A DNA stretch of 64,000 bases, taken from contig RWJK01001595.1 of assembly GCA_004335835.1 (NCBI GenBank), positions 1-64,000 of the forward strand, written 5' to 3'. This document shows, one piece after another, positions 39,499-50,429 of the stretch. The position numbers were made by a program, and so were the translations under genes. The DNA is from Scenedesmus sp. ARA3. Taxonomy: Eukaryota > Chlorophyta > Chlorophyceae > Sphaeropleales > Scenedesmaceae. Every line of letters begins with the position of its first letter. Within the stretch, counting starts at the first letter, position 1. Under the pieces are notes generated by a model. That model was not told the DNA's origin, did not search any database, and saw only the letters and a list, made by a program, of their open reading frames with translations.

Positions 39499-42400
39499 CT
39501 GCGCTTAGCAGGTTGCTGGCGGCGATGGGAACACCGTTTATGTCAGGTTCAGCGCGTGTTGCATGCTGTGTTGTTTTGTCAGCCATTTGTGCGCTGCTGA
39601 GTTTGATTGATGAAGATAGAATTGGCTATGTGCTCGGTGCCTGCTGTACAATGGTGACACACCCGCTGGCAACCCCAACCCTTGTCAGGCTGCTTGCACT
39701 GGGGATGCTGCTCACTTGGCTCGACTATTGGTCAGGGTATGTGCAGGATGCAAATGCAAGGGGTGCGACAAGCTGTGCCACTGCTGGCAAGTCGGGCCAA
39801 GGCTGCTGCGCTGAGCATGTTGCTTACTTTGGTGTGGCTGGCAATGCTGTTTAGCAGCAGGGCCAGATGTATCATGTGTCTACTTCTGAGTAGGGCAATT
39901 CGTGTGTCGCAGGCGGCTGCCGTGTGTTGTTGCGGTGTCTAGGCAAGGAGCTACAGCTGCTCTGCTGGAGGCTCTTAGGCATGTATGTACGTTGTGCATG
40001 ACGAGGATTGCTGTGCTGTTGGAACTGGTGAGATGCAAGTGGTGCTGCAGCTGTGAGGAAGCTGCCATCAGGGTGTTGCAGTGTGTTGGGCGTCCTTCCA
40101 AGCAACACACCCGATCTGAAGCGTGTTTAGGGGCATGCTGTCTGTGCTGCATGCAACATTGCATGTATAATCACAGCAGTGTCTTTTCTGCCGCTGGCAA
40201 GATGTGTCTGCCAGGTGCCGAGGATTGCACAAGCATATGCTTTGTGCACAGAGCATTTGCGTCATGTAACGCTGGCAGCGCTATGCACAGGCACAGCTGT
40301 GCACATTGCCGTGTTGTATAGACCATGGGACTTGGCCACTCTACCACCGTTCAGAGCGTGGGGTGGGGTGAAAAGCACTTGTGCACAGCCCGGTGACCAC
40401 CGTCATAACGCGCTAGTGTGTGCCACTGCTTCTGTACACCGTTATGGCTGCCAGCAGCAACTGGTGTGCATGTATTTGTGTGGTTGTCTTGTTGCTGACT
40501 GGCAGCGCTGTACTGTACAGGTGCCATATGTGTGTTGCGGCTGGAATTGAGCAATTTCCCCCACGCGGTTTGAATGCGCCTGTTTCAATTCTGTAATGAC
40601 ATCGCACGAGAGGCCTCCTGGGTGCTGCCGTCCTGGCTTAACTCAGCACAGGATCCGTCCAGTTCCCACCTGTCTTCGGTAATCGCATCAGCGTCATGGT
40701 TACCCCCGCCCAGCCAGGATGTTTATCGCAGGGTTACACACACATTCCCCACAGCAGGGATCTACGCTCGCACGCACACAGTCCTCACAGCACGATGGCA
40801 GCTGCAGCCCCACATGGGATGCGCATGCCTGTAACTTGAGCACTGCACCACAGCTACTAGCACAGCAAGCTCCTACTAGCTGCGACAGCAACAACAAAGT
40901 TTAGTTCAACACACGGGTGCCTTGACCGGCCTGGGTTGCTCAGGTGACCAGGGGACCGGACACCTAGCATCGTAGCGACGCCTGCTAGCAGCGCGCTGCG
41001 TGCTCTGCAGGGCTTGCAGAGTAGCCGTGCGGGCTTCAGAAAGTGCAGCACGCCGCCACCGCAGCAGCAGTAGCCGCGCATACCACAGACGCTCTTGACA
41101 AATCCGACTCGGACGGACCCCCTGCTCCCTCAAACAGCCACAGCACCTCCAGCCGCTCTTAGTAACCACCCTGCGCGGTCAAAACTCAAACATATACTTT
41201 AACCTTCAACCTCGCTTATGGAACAGTGCGTGGGTGCATTGTCTGGCACGGCAGCCAGCAAGACTGCCACACTGTTGGCAGCCCCAGCACCTCAGCCGGC
41301 GCTGTCTTCAATGCAAACACAGAAAGTGCACTGCCACTACTATGTGCAAGCATTGTGCTTCATCCGGACAGCGTGCAGCTACACAGCACAACACCGAGCC
41401 GATGCTACGGGAAACATCGGACCTGATTTGGAGCATGGCTGCTGGTCCCATTCCCACATGTGCTGCGAGCTCACGCCCCCAGTCAGAACTCTTCCCTAGA
41501 AGATATGTGAGCAACCACGCAGTTCCACCAGACACCATCACATCACGCAGCCACAAGCGCACATGCTAGGACCATGCACAGCAAAGTACTCAGCGCAAAG
41601 TAGCTGCTGCCACTCGTAGTGAGGTGAAGTACTGATCCACACACATGCCATGCAAGCTGTTTGACCTGGTGCTTGTAACCAGCAGTCGGCGTTACTGGGA
41701 TCAGCAAAACCTCACAGCATCACCTCACAGCGTTCACCGTGGCACCTCCTCACCGCTGCCGCTCCACTACCAAGGTGTCCTGGAGCCTAGATAAGCCCCC
41801 AAAAAGAAGCAACACACGCCGACACACACACGTCCACTGAAACGACAAAACTGTGGAGCGTGCATTCTTTGGCACTGGGGCCCCAACACAAAACCAACGC
41901 CCTAGCCCACGCCTGTCAACTACAGCTGCACCAAAGTTTCAGGGAGACTCAGCGTGCCAAGCACAAGTGCGTAAAGCGCAAGTTCACAATGCACAGAGAG
42001 CAGCAACACGGGATCATACATGCACCCAGCAGCTGCCCCTTTGACACTTGCATGGCACAAGACACACACAAGCCTGCTGGTGCTATCTGCCATGTGTGCT
42101 GCTGCAGCATTCGCACATGCAATGCAGCAGCAGGCCTGCCGTTGCACGTACAGACACAGCGCGCTGACAGCTTTGCCTTTTTCATCTATGGCCAGCTCAC
42201 CTACAGCTGCCCAACAACTCAACTTGATTTGATGTGATTGATGTTTTCAGAGCCAGCCAACAACATGCACAATGCAGGAAACATGTCCCCAGTCCCAATA
42301 CACACAGTGAGCTGCCTAACAGGACAGCCACCGAGCTAGTAACAGGGTAACACAAAGTGCAGAAACCGGTGTGTGCCTGGTACAACAGGCACAGCACATA

Positions 42401-42722
42401 ACAGCGTTGTGCTGTCACTGCTGTGCAGGTGCATCACATGGCATTTCATGCACTCATGGAACAGCCATCGTCCGGACGCTGCTGTGGTGTCGATTGGTAC
42501 ACACCACACCACAGCATTAGCAGGCCATGCTCAGCTTAGTACACACATAAGAGTAGCAGCAGCAACGACAGCATAACAGCGCACAGGGTGCTTAACATAT
42601 TCAAATTATCACACACTGATACAGGCAGCTGCTGCTGTGCTGTGTATGCAGCTGTAAGGAGCTACAGCCCGGTGCCCTGCAGAAGGCTCGTGATGCAGCC
42701 ACAGCAGCACGCGCGATGCTGC

Positions 42723-42727
42723 TTACA
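42723..42727 (-). terminator. TGTAA poly(A) signal candidate (CaaX gene)
   Basis: Minus-strand TGTAA about 170 bases past the stop at 42894. Confidence 0.55.
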
Positions 42728-42893
42728 CAATCGGTAATGCATGCAAGCTCGCAAGCTGATCATGCAGCAGGAGACAGCTCCTGCTGCTGCGCGCTGTTCT
42801 CGGCGCGCCTGCATGTGCTGTCGGCTGCGCCTGCAGCTGCCGTGGGGTGGCAGCCATGCCGGCTGCCGTAGCAGCAGTAGCAGCAGCAGGGCC

Positions 42894-43616
42894 TCAGCAG
42901 ATCACACAGCATGCTCCCTTCTTCTCCGGCTCCACAAGCAGCTCCTCATCATCATGTTCGCTTGCAGGACAAACATTGAACAGACAGGCGCAAGCCAAGA
43001 GAGGCAGCAGGTGCACGCTGCGTGAGCACAGGTAACGTTTCAAAACAGCATGCAATGCTGCAGTACAAGGCAGAGCAATGGTCAATGTTGCAGGATGATC
43101 TTACTTGGGCAAGGTGCATGGACGCGCATGCAAATGGGTCAGCTGTGCACAGCGACAGATGCGCAGCGTACCACAGCACGGCCGCTGCCGTGGGACAGCA
43201 GCAGGATCAAAGCAATGCTGGGCCGTACTCAGTCAAAGGCAGCATGCAGGCAATCATACAGCAGAGCAATTTGCTGAGGATGCTTGCAGAGGTCAATGCT
43301 GCAGCCTGCGTGCTCACCTCGGCGTGAACTCGCGCACAGTGTGCAGCTCTTTGCCTGAAAAGTCATGCCAGCTGACTGACCGCTTCAGCTTGAGCTCCGC
43401 GCTATCTGCTGACTTGAGAATGGACTTGCCAGACTTCGTCCTTGCGATGGCAGGCACCTCCCCTAGCTCATCCTCTGCGGAGTCTTCCACTTCCGGGCTG
43501 GGCAGGTGGCCATTTGCTGCTTTCTGCTGCTGCTCCTCCGCAAGCACTACCTGCTGCTTGTCTGAGGGACTGTCGGGCACTGGTGACTCCATCAATACAA
43601 CTAACGTGTCGGGCAT
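42894..43616 (-). CDS. Small protein with KRSVSWHD motif and C-terminal CaaX-like CVIC
   Basis: Two minus-strand exons, 43616-43318 and 42960-42894, join in phase 2 to give 121 residues. The N-terminal two thirds are hydrophilic. Then comes KLKRSVSWHDFSGKELHTVR, continuing EFTPSEHDDEELL. I recall similar V-S-W..D..G..L..V.EF.PS..DDEE segments near the C-terminus of small plant and algal proteins without firm function. The end is KKGACCVIC: CVIC fits a CaaX prenylation site, with an extra Cys upstream that could be palmitoylated, so a membrane-attached protein is likely (inference). KRSVSW also resembles the RVxF/W docking motif for protein phosphatase 1. That the motif and the CaaX end are joined only by splicing supports the model. 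It is a tandem downstream neighbour of the ANKRD13-type gene. Confidence 0.75.
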
Positions 43617-44420
43617 TTAGGCTAACAGGGCCTGTAGCATAAACATAGCAACTAGAGAGGCTCGCCCGGTGGGCAGGGTCACTTTGCAGGTCAATGCAGT
43701 GTGCTGAGCTTCGACAGGATTGGCCAATGTACAATTCCGGATACAAGTGGGCCAGGAACAAACAAGCCGTACGACGATGGGGTGAGAGTTAGTGAAGAGC
43801 TCCCTCCCTACAATTGGTGTTTTTGACGATGCAGGGACTTGTGCGCTGAGTGCCTTGTTGGTTGTAAGTATGCTTGTTTCGACGGCTATAGCTGCGAGCG
43901 ATCGCACATGTGCAGCTTGTCACCTCGTGGGTTGGCTCTCTGACTTCCTCGTCGCCGATCACAGCACATTCAGCACAGAGTTGATCTGATCCTGCCAGTA
44001 GTTTTGTGTCTGGAGCTGTTGCTGCGCCAATGAGCTTCCGTGCAAGGCTGACATCAACCAGAAGATTCACGTGACTGTGCACCAACGCTGAATGCGTTTT
44101 TACAACAGCTTAAGGTGGCCATATGCCTATTGGCCAACAATAAGTGCTTCTGGTGAGCCGTCCAAGTGCATGCGGCAGTGCTTTTGGCCTCCTGCTCTGC
44201 TGAGCTGTACTATTTCCCTGCAGTCAACATGAATGCCACGACACGCAGTAAGTGATTGATGTGATCATAGATGGTAAATCCCGATTGGCTATGTCCTCGT
44301 CTGCCATGCAACACCTGATCATCATCAGGCCCGTGCAACTGACCATACGCCAGCAACCCACCCACACACAGCACGTGCACATGCTTGACACAGCATAGTG
44401 GTGAGGCTGCTCCATCACAG

Positions 44421-44459
44421 CACCAACATGCATCAACATGCATCAACATGCATCAACAG
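44421..44459. repeat. 10-base tandem repeat
   Basis: Three to four copies of CATCAACATG in a row, nearly perfect. Confidence 0.9.
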
Positions 44460-44742
44460 CAGCTGGAAAGGCCTGATGCAGCATTGCAACACCTGTGCTC
44501 ACCAGCCTGCCAGCTTCACGTCAGCAAGATGCAGGAAAAAAGCGAAGCAGCCACTGCAACATTACACCGTGTTGGTATCCCTCCCCGTGGAGCACTGCTC
44601 CAGACTGGTGGTAAACCGGGCCAAGTGGCCACCCAACTCCTTGGCAACGAGGCACAGTTGTATTACTGTACAGTTCACATATGCATACGCAGCAGGCAAC
44701 CCGCTGCAGCACGCCTCAAAAGCTTGTTCTGGTTCAACCAAA

Positions 44743-44768
44743 AGCTCACCACTTGCTGCTCTCCTGCA
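44743..44768 (-). repeat. Echo of the ANKRD13 terminal exon
   Basis: Twenty-six bases are identical to 44876-44901, covering ESSKW, the TGA and the following GCT. The copy lies 133 bases downstream of the gene's end. On the minus strand it is preceded by CTGCAG, a possible acceptor. Confidence 0.9.
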
Positions 44769-44878
44769 GCTGTTGCATCATCGGCTGCAGCACTGGCTGC
44801 AGCTGCAGCGCTCGTTGCAGCTGTGCACAGCAGTCAACTTGATGCAGCACACCCCAACAACCAACAACCAGAAGCAGC

Positions 44879-47800
44879 TCACCACTTGCTGCTCTCCTGC
44901 ATGTCAGCATCCAGCCCGCTGCCAAACAGCCCCTTCTGCGCCTTCTGCTTGCGCTTGGCCTTGCTGCTGCTGCTGCTGCTGCCGCCGCCGCCGCCAGCGC
45001 TGCCACCCTCCCGCTCATCCCGCAGCCGTTCAAACTCCCGTTGAAGCTCCTCATCCCTTCCCGCCAAAAAGTCCTCCTCGTCCTCGTCTCCACCAAACAT
45101 ACCGAGCATATCCTCCTCCCCCTCATCCCCACCATAGAAGCAGCTGCCGCCGCCGCTGCTGCCGCCCCTGCTGCTGCCCCTGCCTGGCCCCATGCCCATC
45201 ATGTTTGCTGCTGCTTTGTCCATCACCTCGCTGAGGAGCCGCCGCTTGTAGCTTTCAGGAACGTCGAAGAACTCGGGGGCGGGCGGCGGCGTGGCACTGC
45301 CTGGCAGCAGCGGGTGGAAGGCCTTGAAGCTGACCAGCACGTACACAGTCAGCAGCAGCGGCACCTGCAGCGACATGCAGCAGCAGCAGCAGCAGCAGCA
45401 GTAGTGCAGAACACAGTTGTTTGTGAGTTGGCGGCTTATGCCATGTGCTTGCAGGACAGTGCGTTCTACAGCCAGGTGACTGCCAGGATAGCGTCTGGCT
45501 GTTGGCTTCACCATGCAGCGACTGAGATGCCACGCGCAGCATGACAATGCCATGCACAAAGCCATCTCTGAACACATCAGTCACTGCCAGCAGCTGAAGC
45601 GTCATGATTCAGGCAGGTGAAGTTCTCACCTGGAGCTTCACTGGGAACATGTCCATCTGGCTGTACTTCGCCAGGAACTTCCCAACCTTGGCCATGTGCT
45701 TATTCGCAGTGCCAATCACATCCAGCAGCGGCAGCAGCTGGGCCAGCTGCATCGGAAAGTCCTGAGCCATCCAGCAGCGCGCACGAAGCAGCCTGCCGCC
45801 ACCAGCCGCAGCTCCATCTGCCTCACCGCTGCTGCTGCTGCCTTTCTTGCTGGCGGCTTTCTTATCCTTTTTGGTGCTGCTGCTGCTACTGCTGCTGGGT
45901 TCGTTCCACATCAGCGCTTCAAAGTCTGCGTCGCTGCCTAAGCCCATGCTGTCGTCTGCTGCGCTGCTGCTGCCGCCGTATGTCAAGCTGCCTTTCTCGT
46001 CATAGCCGGCATGGCTGCCTTTGTCCCTGCTTCTGTGCTTGCTGCCGTTGCTGCTGCCGCCTGGGCCCATGGAGGAGGGGTTGAGCGGGTCGATGAGCGT
46101 CTCAGTGACCTCATCTGCCTCATACTCTGGCAGCAGCAGCAGCAGCAGCAGCAGTGGTGGTGGCAGTGGTGTGTGTGGGTGGGGGGTGGGTGGGGGGGGG
46201 CCAAGCAGAAACAGGTAGGCTGCCTACAGTCACCAGCTTTGTCTAAGAGCATGAGTTCTGTTGCTGCGTGATGACGCTTTCTGGTGCTGCACAAGGCTGC
46301 AGCAGCTAACCAAAACAAACATGAGCGCAAGCAGCAAGCAATCACGGGCCTCAGGCACAGACGCAGCACTACAGCGCTGATTGCGCATTGACCTGAGAAC
46401 AGCAGTGGCCTGGCGCTGGCTGCCGCACCTGCTGCCAGGTAGTCGTCGAAGCTGGCGCCCTTGGGCAGCCGCAGCCGCGCCTTGCTGGTGCTCACCGCCA
46501 GCAGCTGCAGCAACAACGTAGCAGCAGCAGAGCCACAAGGCGTATCAGCAACATTCAAACCAGGCACGTGACGGAAAACGCACAGCGCCTGAAGCACCCC
46601 CAGCAGCCAAGCACGTCGCTGCACCTTGCCTGCCGCATGCACTACTCATTGCCAGTGGCCGCACCTTGCCTGCTGCCTCGTACACTGCGCACTTCCAGCC
46701 CTCCACCTTCTCAGTGAGTGCGCCGCCCAGCCAGCCGCGCACGGGCGTGAACTTGAACTGGCGCGGCTTCATGCGCAGCTTGTCCACGTCACTGAGGGCA
46801 GCAGCAGCAGCAGCAGCAGCAGCGGCAGCAGCAAATGTTAGACATATGCGCGCCAGCATCGGCTGTGAGGTCACACTGAAGCGTTGTAGGTGGCTTATCC
46901 CTTCTGTGCGGCAGAGCGGTTACCATACAATGCACACGCAGCCGTGCCATGCCTCGGGCCGCGCCCCACTCACCGCTCCCTGCCAGCTCCTGCTGCACCG
47001 CCACGCTCACCACTCTAGACAACTTGAGTAACACCTAAACCACAGTAGTGCATCACACATATTAACAATTATAACATGTTACAAAGTCATGATTCCGAAC
47101 ACTCACCGCTCCATGGCTGCAGCCAGCTCCGCCTCCAGCTCCTGCTCCTCAGCGCGGCCCTCCAGCTTGAGTGCCTTCTTGTCAGCAGACAGGTCCACCC
47201 AGCTGGTCTTGCCATGGTTCAGGAACAGCAGACGAGGCCCGCCACCAGGCGCAGCAGCAGCAGCAGCGGAGGTGGCGCTGCTGATGCCGGCACCGTTGCT
47301 GGTGGATGCTGCTGGTTCTTGCTGCTGCTGCGAGTGTTGTTGCTGCTCCTCTACATCATGAAACTCTTCCTCTTCTCTGCTTGTTCTCGATTCACTGCTA
47401 CTGCTGCTACTATCTGGTTTGCTTACTTGCTGGCTACTTCCGTCGCCATGCCCGCTGCTTGCTGCAACACCATCCCCAGCATCTGCCTGCTGCTCACTGC
47501 TGCTGCTGCTGCTATCATTACCCCCTGCTTCTCCTGCTGCTTCTGCTTCTGCTGCTGCTGCCTCCTCGGCTGCCTCTGCGGCATCCCCAGCTGCCAGCTT
47601 CTGCTGCCACTGCTCCGCCCGCTGCTGCCTCGCCCTCTCCTTTGCCTCTGCAGCAGCACTCGCAGCAGCCACTGCTGCTGCCGCTGCCTCTGCTGCTGCT
47701 GCCACGCCTGCCGGGGAGCCGTCTACCACCAAACTGAAATGCCCGCGCTTCCATTCCGGCATGATGTTCTTGGTGTCTATACCCATCAGAGAGCCGTCAA

Positions 47801-49360
47801 CGCGCAGGCGGTCCCCCACTTTCCAGATGGTGTAGGTGTCGTGTGGCGCGTAGCGGCGCAGCAGCATACCTAGGCCTGGCAGCGAGCTTCCTATCTGCCA
47901 CTTGAGCTGCAGGCATGGAAACACGTGGCGCAGTGGAGTGACAAGTCAGACAAGTGCCAGCAGTGTTGCATGGGCACAAGGGCCTGTGAGCTTGTGTGAA
48001 GTGTGGTCAACCATCACGACACTGGTACAGCTAATAGTGCGTATTGCAGCGCAGCATTAACCTGCAGCAAGTTGTCAGGCATGTTGCGCATAGCATCCTG
48101 CAGCCTCTTACTAAGAGCTACTAGCTGCAGGCACTGGCTGGCAGCTAATGTTACAAATATCTGATCTTACGCAGCGCCTCACCTGCAGCGAGTAGTCAGG
48201 CATGCTGCGCATGGTGTCCAGCAGCTGCGCCCGCTTGGCCTTCATCTCGCCCTTCACCTCAGCCAGCAGCGCGCGCTGCAGCAGCCGTGCAGCAGCCATG
48301 CTGCGGCATGCGCAGGCCTCATCCAAGGGTGTCCAGCCCCTGCTACTGCGACTAGAAGGGGAGAGACCGGCATCCAGAAGGGCTTGCACTGCCTCTGTGT
48401 TGCCGCGCAGGGCGGCGATGTGCAGGGGCTGCAAGAAAATGGCACAGGTAGGCGCAAATGAAAGAAGTGCGGCATGGGGGGATGATTGAGTGTGGTCTGG
48501 GGCCTCTGCTACAATGGATTGGCGTGGTTTGTGTGTACCAGGTGATGGTGGCGTCACAATGCATGACCAGCACCTGGACAGAGGGCATGTGTGAAGTACT
48601 ACAACGCGATGGTCTGAGCTCCTGCCGCGGCTGCACTGCTGACGTTGCTGTTTCTGTGATTCAAGAGATGATCATGTGTGTTTTGTTGCAGTTTAAAGCG
48701 CTGTGCCAGTCACACTTGGGGTGTGTGCTGCTGTGGCCAACAAAGCAGCAACAGGCGGGACACAGTGTGCCAGTTCACTGCGGCAACGCATATGCTGCTG
48801 CCCAACTGCCCAACAGGTGCTGCTGCAGAAATAATAGCAGCTGAAGCTGCGTCCAGCTGTTGTGTTGTAGCTGCGGCGTGCTGCAAGCTGACTGCTACTG
48901 CTGTGCTCACGTTGTTTCCATGCAAGTCCAGCAGGCTGCGCTGCTCTGGCGCTGTGTCCTGCAACAGGGCTGTCAGCTTGGCTACATCGTTTTCAAAGGC
49001 AGCCCTGCAATCAAACAACAAACCAGTTATGACCAATTGCATGCTGAGTGGTTGAGTTGGTAAGCTAGTAAGGCAGGCATGTGCAGCAGCAGTGCGGCTT
49101 TGCCAGGTCCCTTATCTTAAGCTGTGCAACGCTGTCAGCGAGTGCATGGCCACACTGATCTCTCACCTGTGAAGGCTGTAGCTAGCTCCTGTGCCTGCAG
49201 GGCAGCACATAGCAGCAGCTTCACATCGTGGGTGTGAGTGTGGGAGTGTGAGAGCAGCACCCACGCACATCCAGTACACCCTACCAACCAACGCTTCTCA
49301 TGCCGCACCTGGGTCGCAATACTCATCGTCTGCATCGTAGAATACTTCTTCTTCGTTCAT
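44879..49360 (-). CDS. ANKRD13-type protein (ankyrin repeats plus GPCR-chaperone domain)
   Basis: Nine minus-strand exons: 49360-49309, 49194-49167, 49004-48911, 48428-48183, 47906-47107, 46791-46665, 46504-46429, 46126-45630 and 45364-44879; all phases match, 801 residues. Two ankyrin-like repeats open the protein (YSLHRAAFENDVAKL; PLHIAALRGNTEAVQALLDA; GWTPLDEACACRSMAAARLL). The GPCR-chaperone domain known from ANKRD13 proteins follows: SMPDYSLQLKWQIGSSLPGL, LLRRYAPHDTYTIWKVGDRL, RQFKFTPVRGWLGG, AQLLPLLDVIGTANKHM and FPVKLQVPLLLTVYVLVSFK. A long Ala/Glu/Ser insert (about residues 200-350) interrupts it, and an acidic Gly/Ser tail ends it. Animal ANKRD13C acts in the ER on receptor biogenesis; ubiquitin-binding relatives act in endocytosis. 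The role in algae is unknown. The stop TGG TGA G also looks like a TG|GTGAGC donor, so another terminal exon is possible. Confidence 0.9.
46127..46155 (-). repeat. CTG-class run at ANKRD13 exon 8 acceptor
   Basis: Eight CAG units (plus strand) lie directly upstream of the exon beginning at 46126. Similar runs abut the exons at 46791 (46792-46832) and 45364 (45365-45402) of the same gene. Confidence 0.85.
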
Positions 49361-50294
49361 GAGTCCCTCTGGGTAACTGCAGCTAGTGGGACCAAACCGG
49401 CTTACACGCCTATTAGTTTCTCGGCAACGTGGTTGTGCTCAGCGCCCCGATTGATCTGTGGATCCCCAGACACGTTCACTTGGCACATCAAATGCACGCA
49501 ATTGACGTCGGGGTCCATGCACATGCGCGAGGATTACACACCTAGGTGTTTGGTGGGAGGATGGTAGAAGGGTGCACTTAGCAGTGACGTGCCTGCCTGC
49601 CAGGAATGCGCCCCAACCTCCCCAAGGCAGCACAGCGCTGCATTTTGCAGCACGAGCAGCTGTGGCAGTTACCACAAGGGTTGTGCAATGAGCACAGATC
49701 AGTCTGTGTTGCTTGATCCTCGCTTCACACCACCACGCATCTGGCTGGCTGGTCTTCTGCAGGAAGTTGTTGGCTGCAGCAAATGCACGTAACACCAGCC
49801 ATCTCAAACCACCACAGCTTTAATGCTAAAGGTCCTACTAGTTACTGCAATTTGATGCCATGATGTGATGCATCCAGGGTACTGAATTCGAGAGCCCTCA
49901 GGACTCCTCAGCGTGCTCAGCATGCCATGCAGGGCATGGAACCCGCCACCACAGATGGGACCACAGCTCAGCGGCAAGTTGCCTGATGCATGCAGTGCAG
50001 CAGCCACCAAGCATGATGCAGCATCCTGAACCAACTGTATGTGGACAGATGGTGTATGACATCAAGTGCACATGCCAGCCTGGCATTAGCTTAGCCAATC
50101 CCAGCCAAGTGTGATGTGCTTCAGGGTGGCGCATCATTGAGGCTGTGCGCCCCTCAGAGCCCCAAGGTCTGTGCCTCTCTGCCGTTGCTGCTGCCACTGC
50201 TGCTGCTGCTGCAGTTGCTGCTGTAGACCAGCCAGCTGTTGGCAAGTAGGCGTTGCATACTGTACCGCTGAAATGGCAGCTGCAGGCGCATGTG
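49361..50294. other. Intergenic, ANKRD13 promoter / AKR 3' region
   Basis: Spacer between two minus-strand genes. No coding model is supportable. A minus-strand TGTAA at 49534-49538 is too far (about 760 bases) from the AKR stop to be a confident signal. Confidence 0.5.
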
Positions 50295-50392
50295 TCACTC
50301 TGCGCCGCCCTCGTCCTCGTCCCACAGGTCCCGCAGCGTCTTGTAGGGGCCGCGTGCGTTCAGCCACATGACGCCCGACACCATGCGTTGCT

Positions 50393-50429
<37 letters not shown>

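Larger units (their letters stand above)
39303..42893. other. Long convergent intergenic region
   Basis: 3' UTR of ABCD at the left and of the small CaaX gene at the right. A hydrophobic plus-strand frame at 39369-39854 lies in the presumed UTR and is rejected as a gene. The rest is low in coding signal: short frames, no domain, no splice-compatible chains that I could find. Confidence 0.5.
43617..44878. other. Intergenic, CaaX gene promoter / ANKRD13 3' region
   Basis: A 1.26-kb spacer between two minus-strand genes. It holds a 10-base tandem repeat (44421-44459), a minus-strand TGTAA at 44562-44566 about 315 bases past the ANKRD13 stop, and an echo of the ANKRD13 last exon (44743-44768). 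No coding model is supportable. Confidence 0.5.

Noticed and set aside
39369..39854. 161-codon hydrophobic frame after the ABCD stop
   Set aside because: Lies in the presumed 3' UTR just after the ABCD stop and spans its likely TGTAA signal; no family resemblance. Chance frame in GT-rich sequence is likelier.
46000..46230. CAG and G-rich tract as a possible CRISPR-like or structured array
   Set aside because: Simple microsatellite next to an exon acceptor; no spaced direct repeats, and the genome is eukaryotic.
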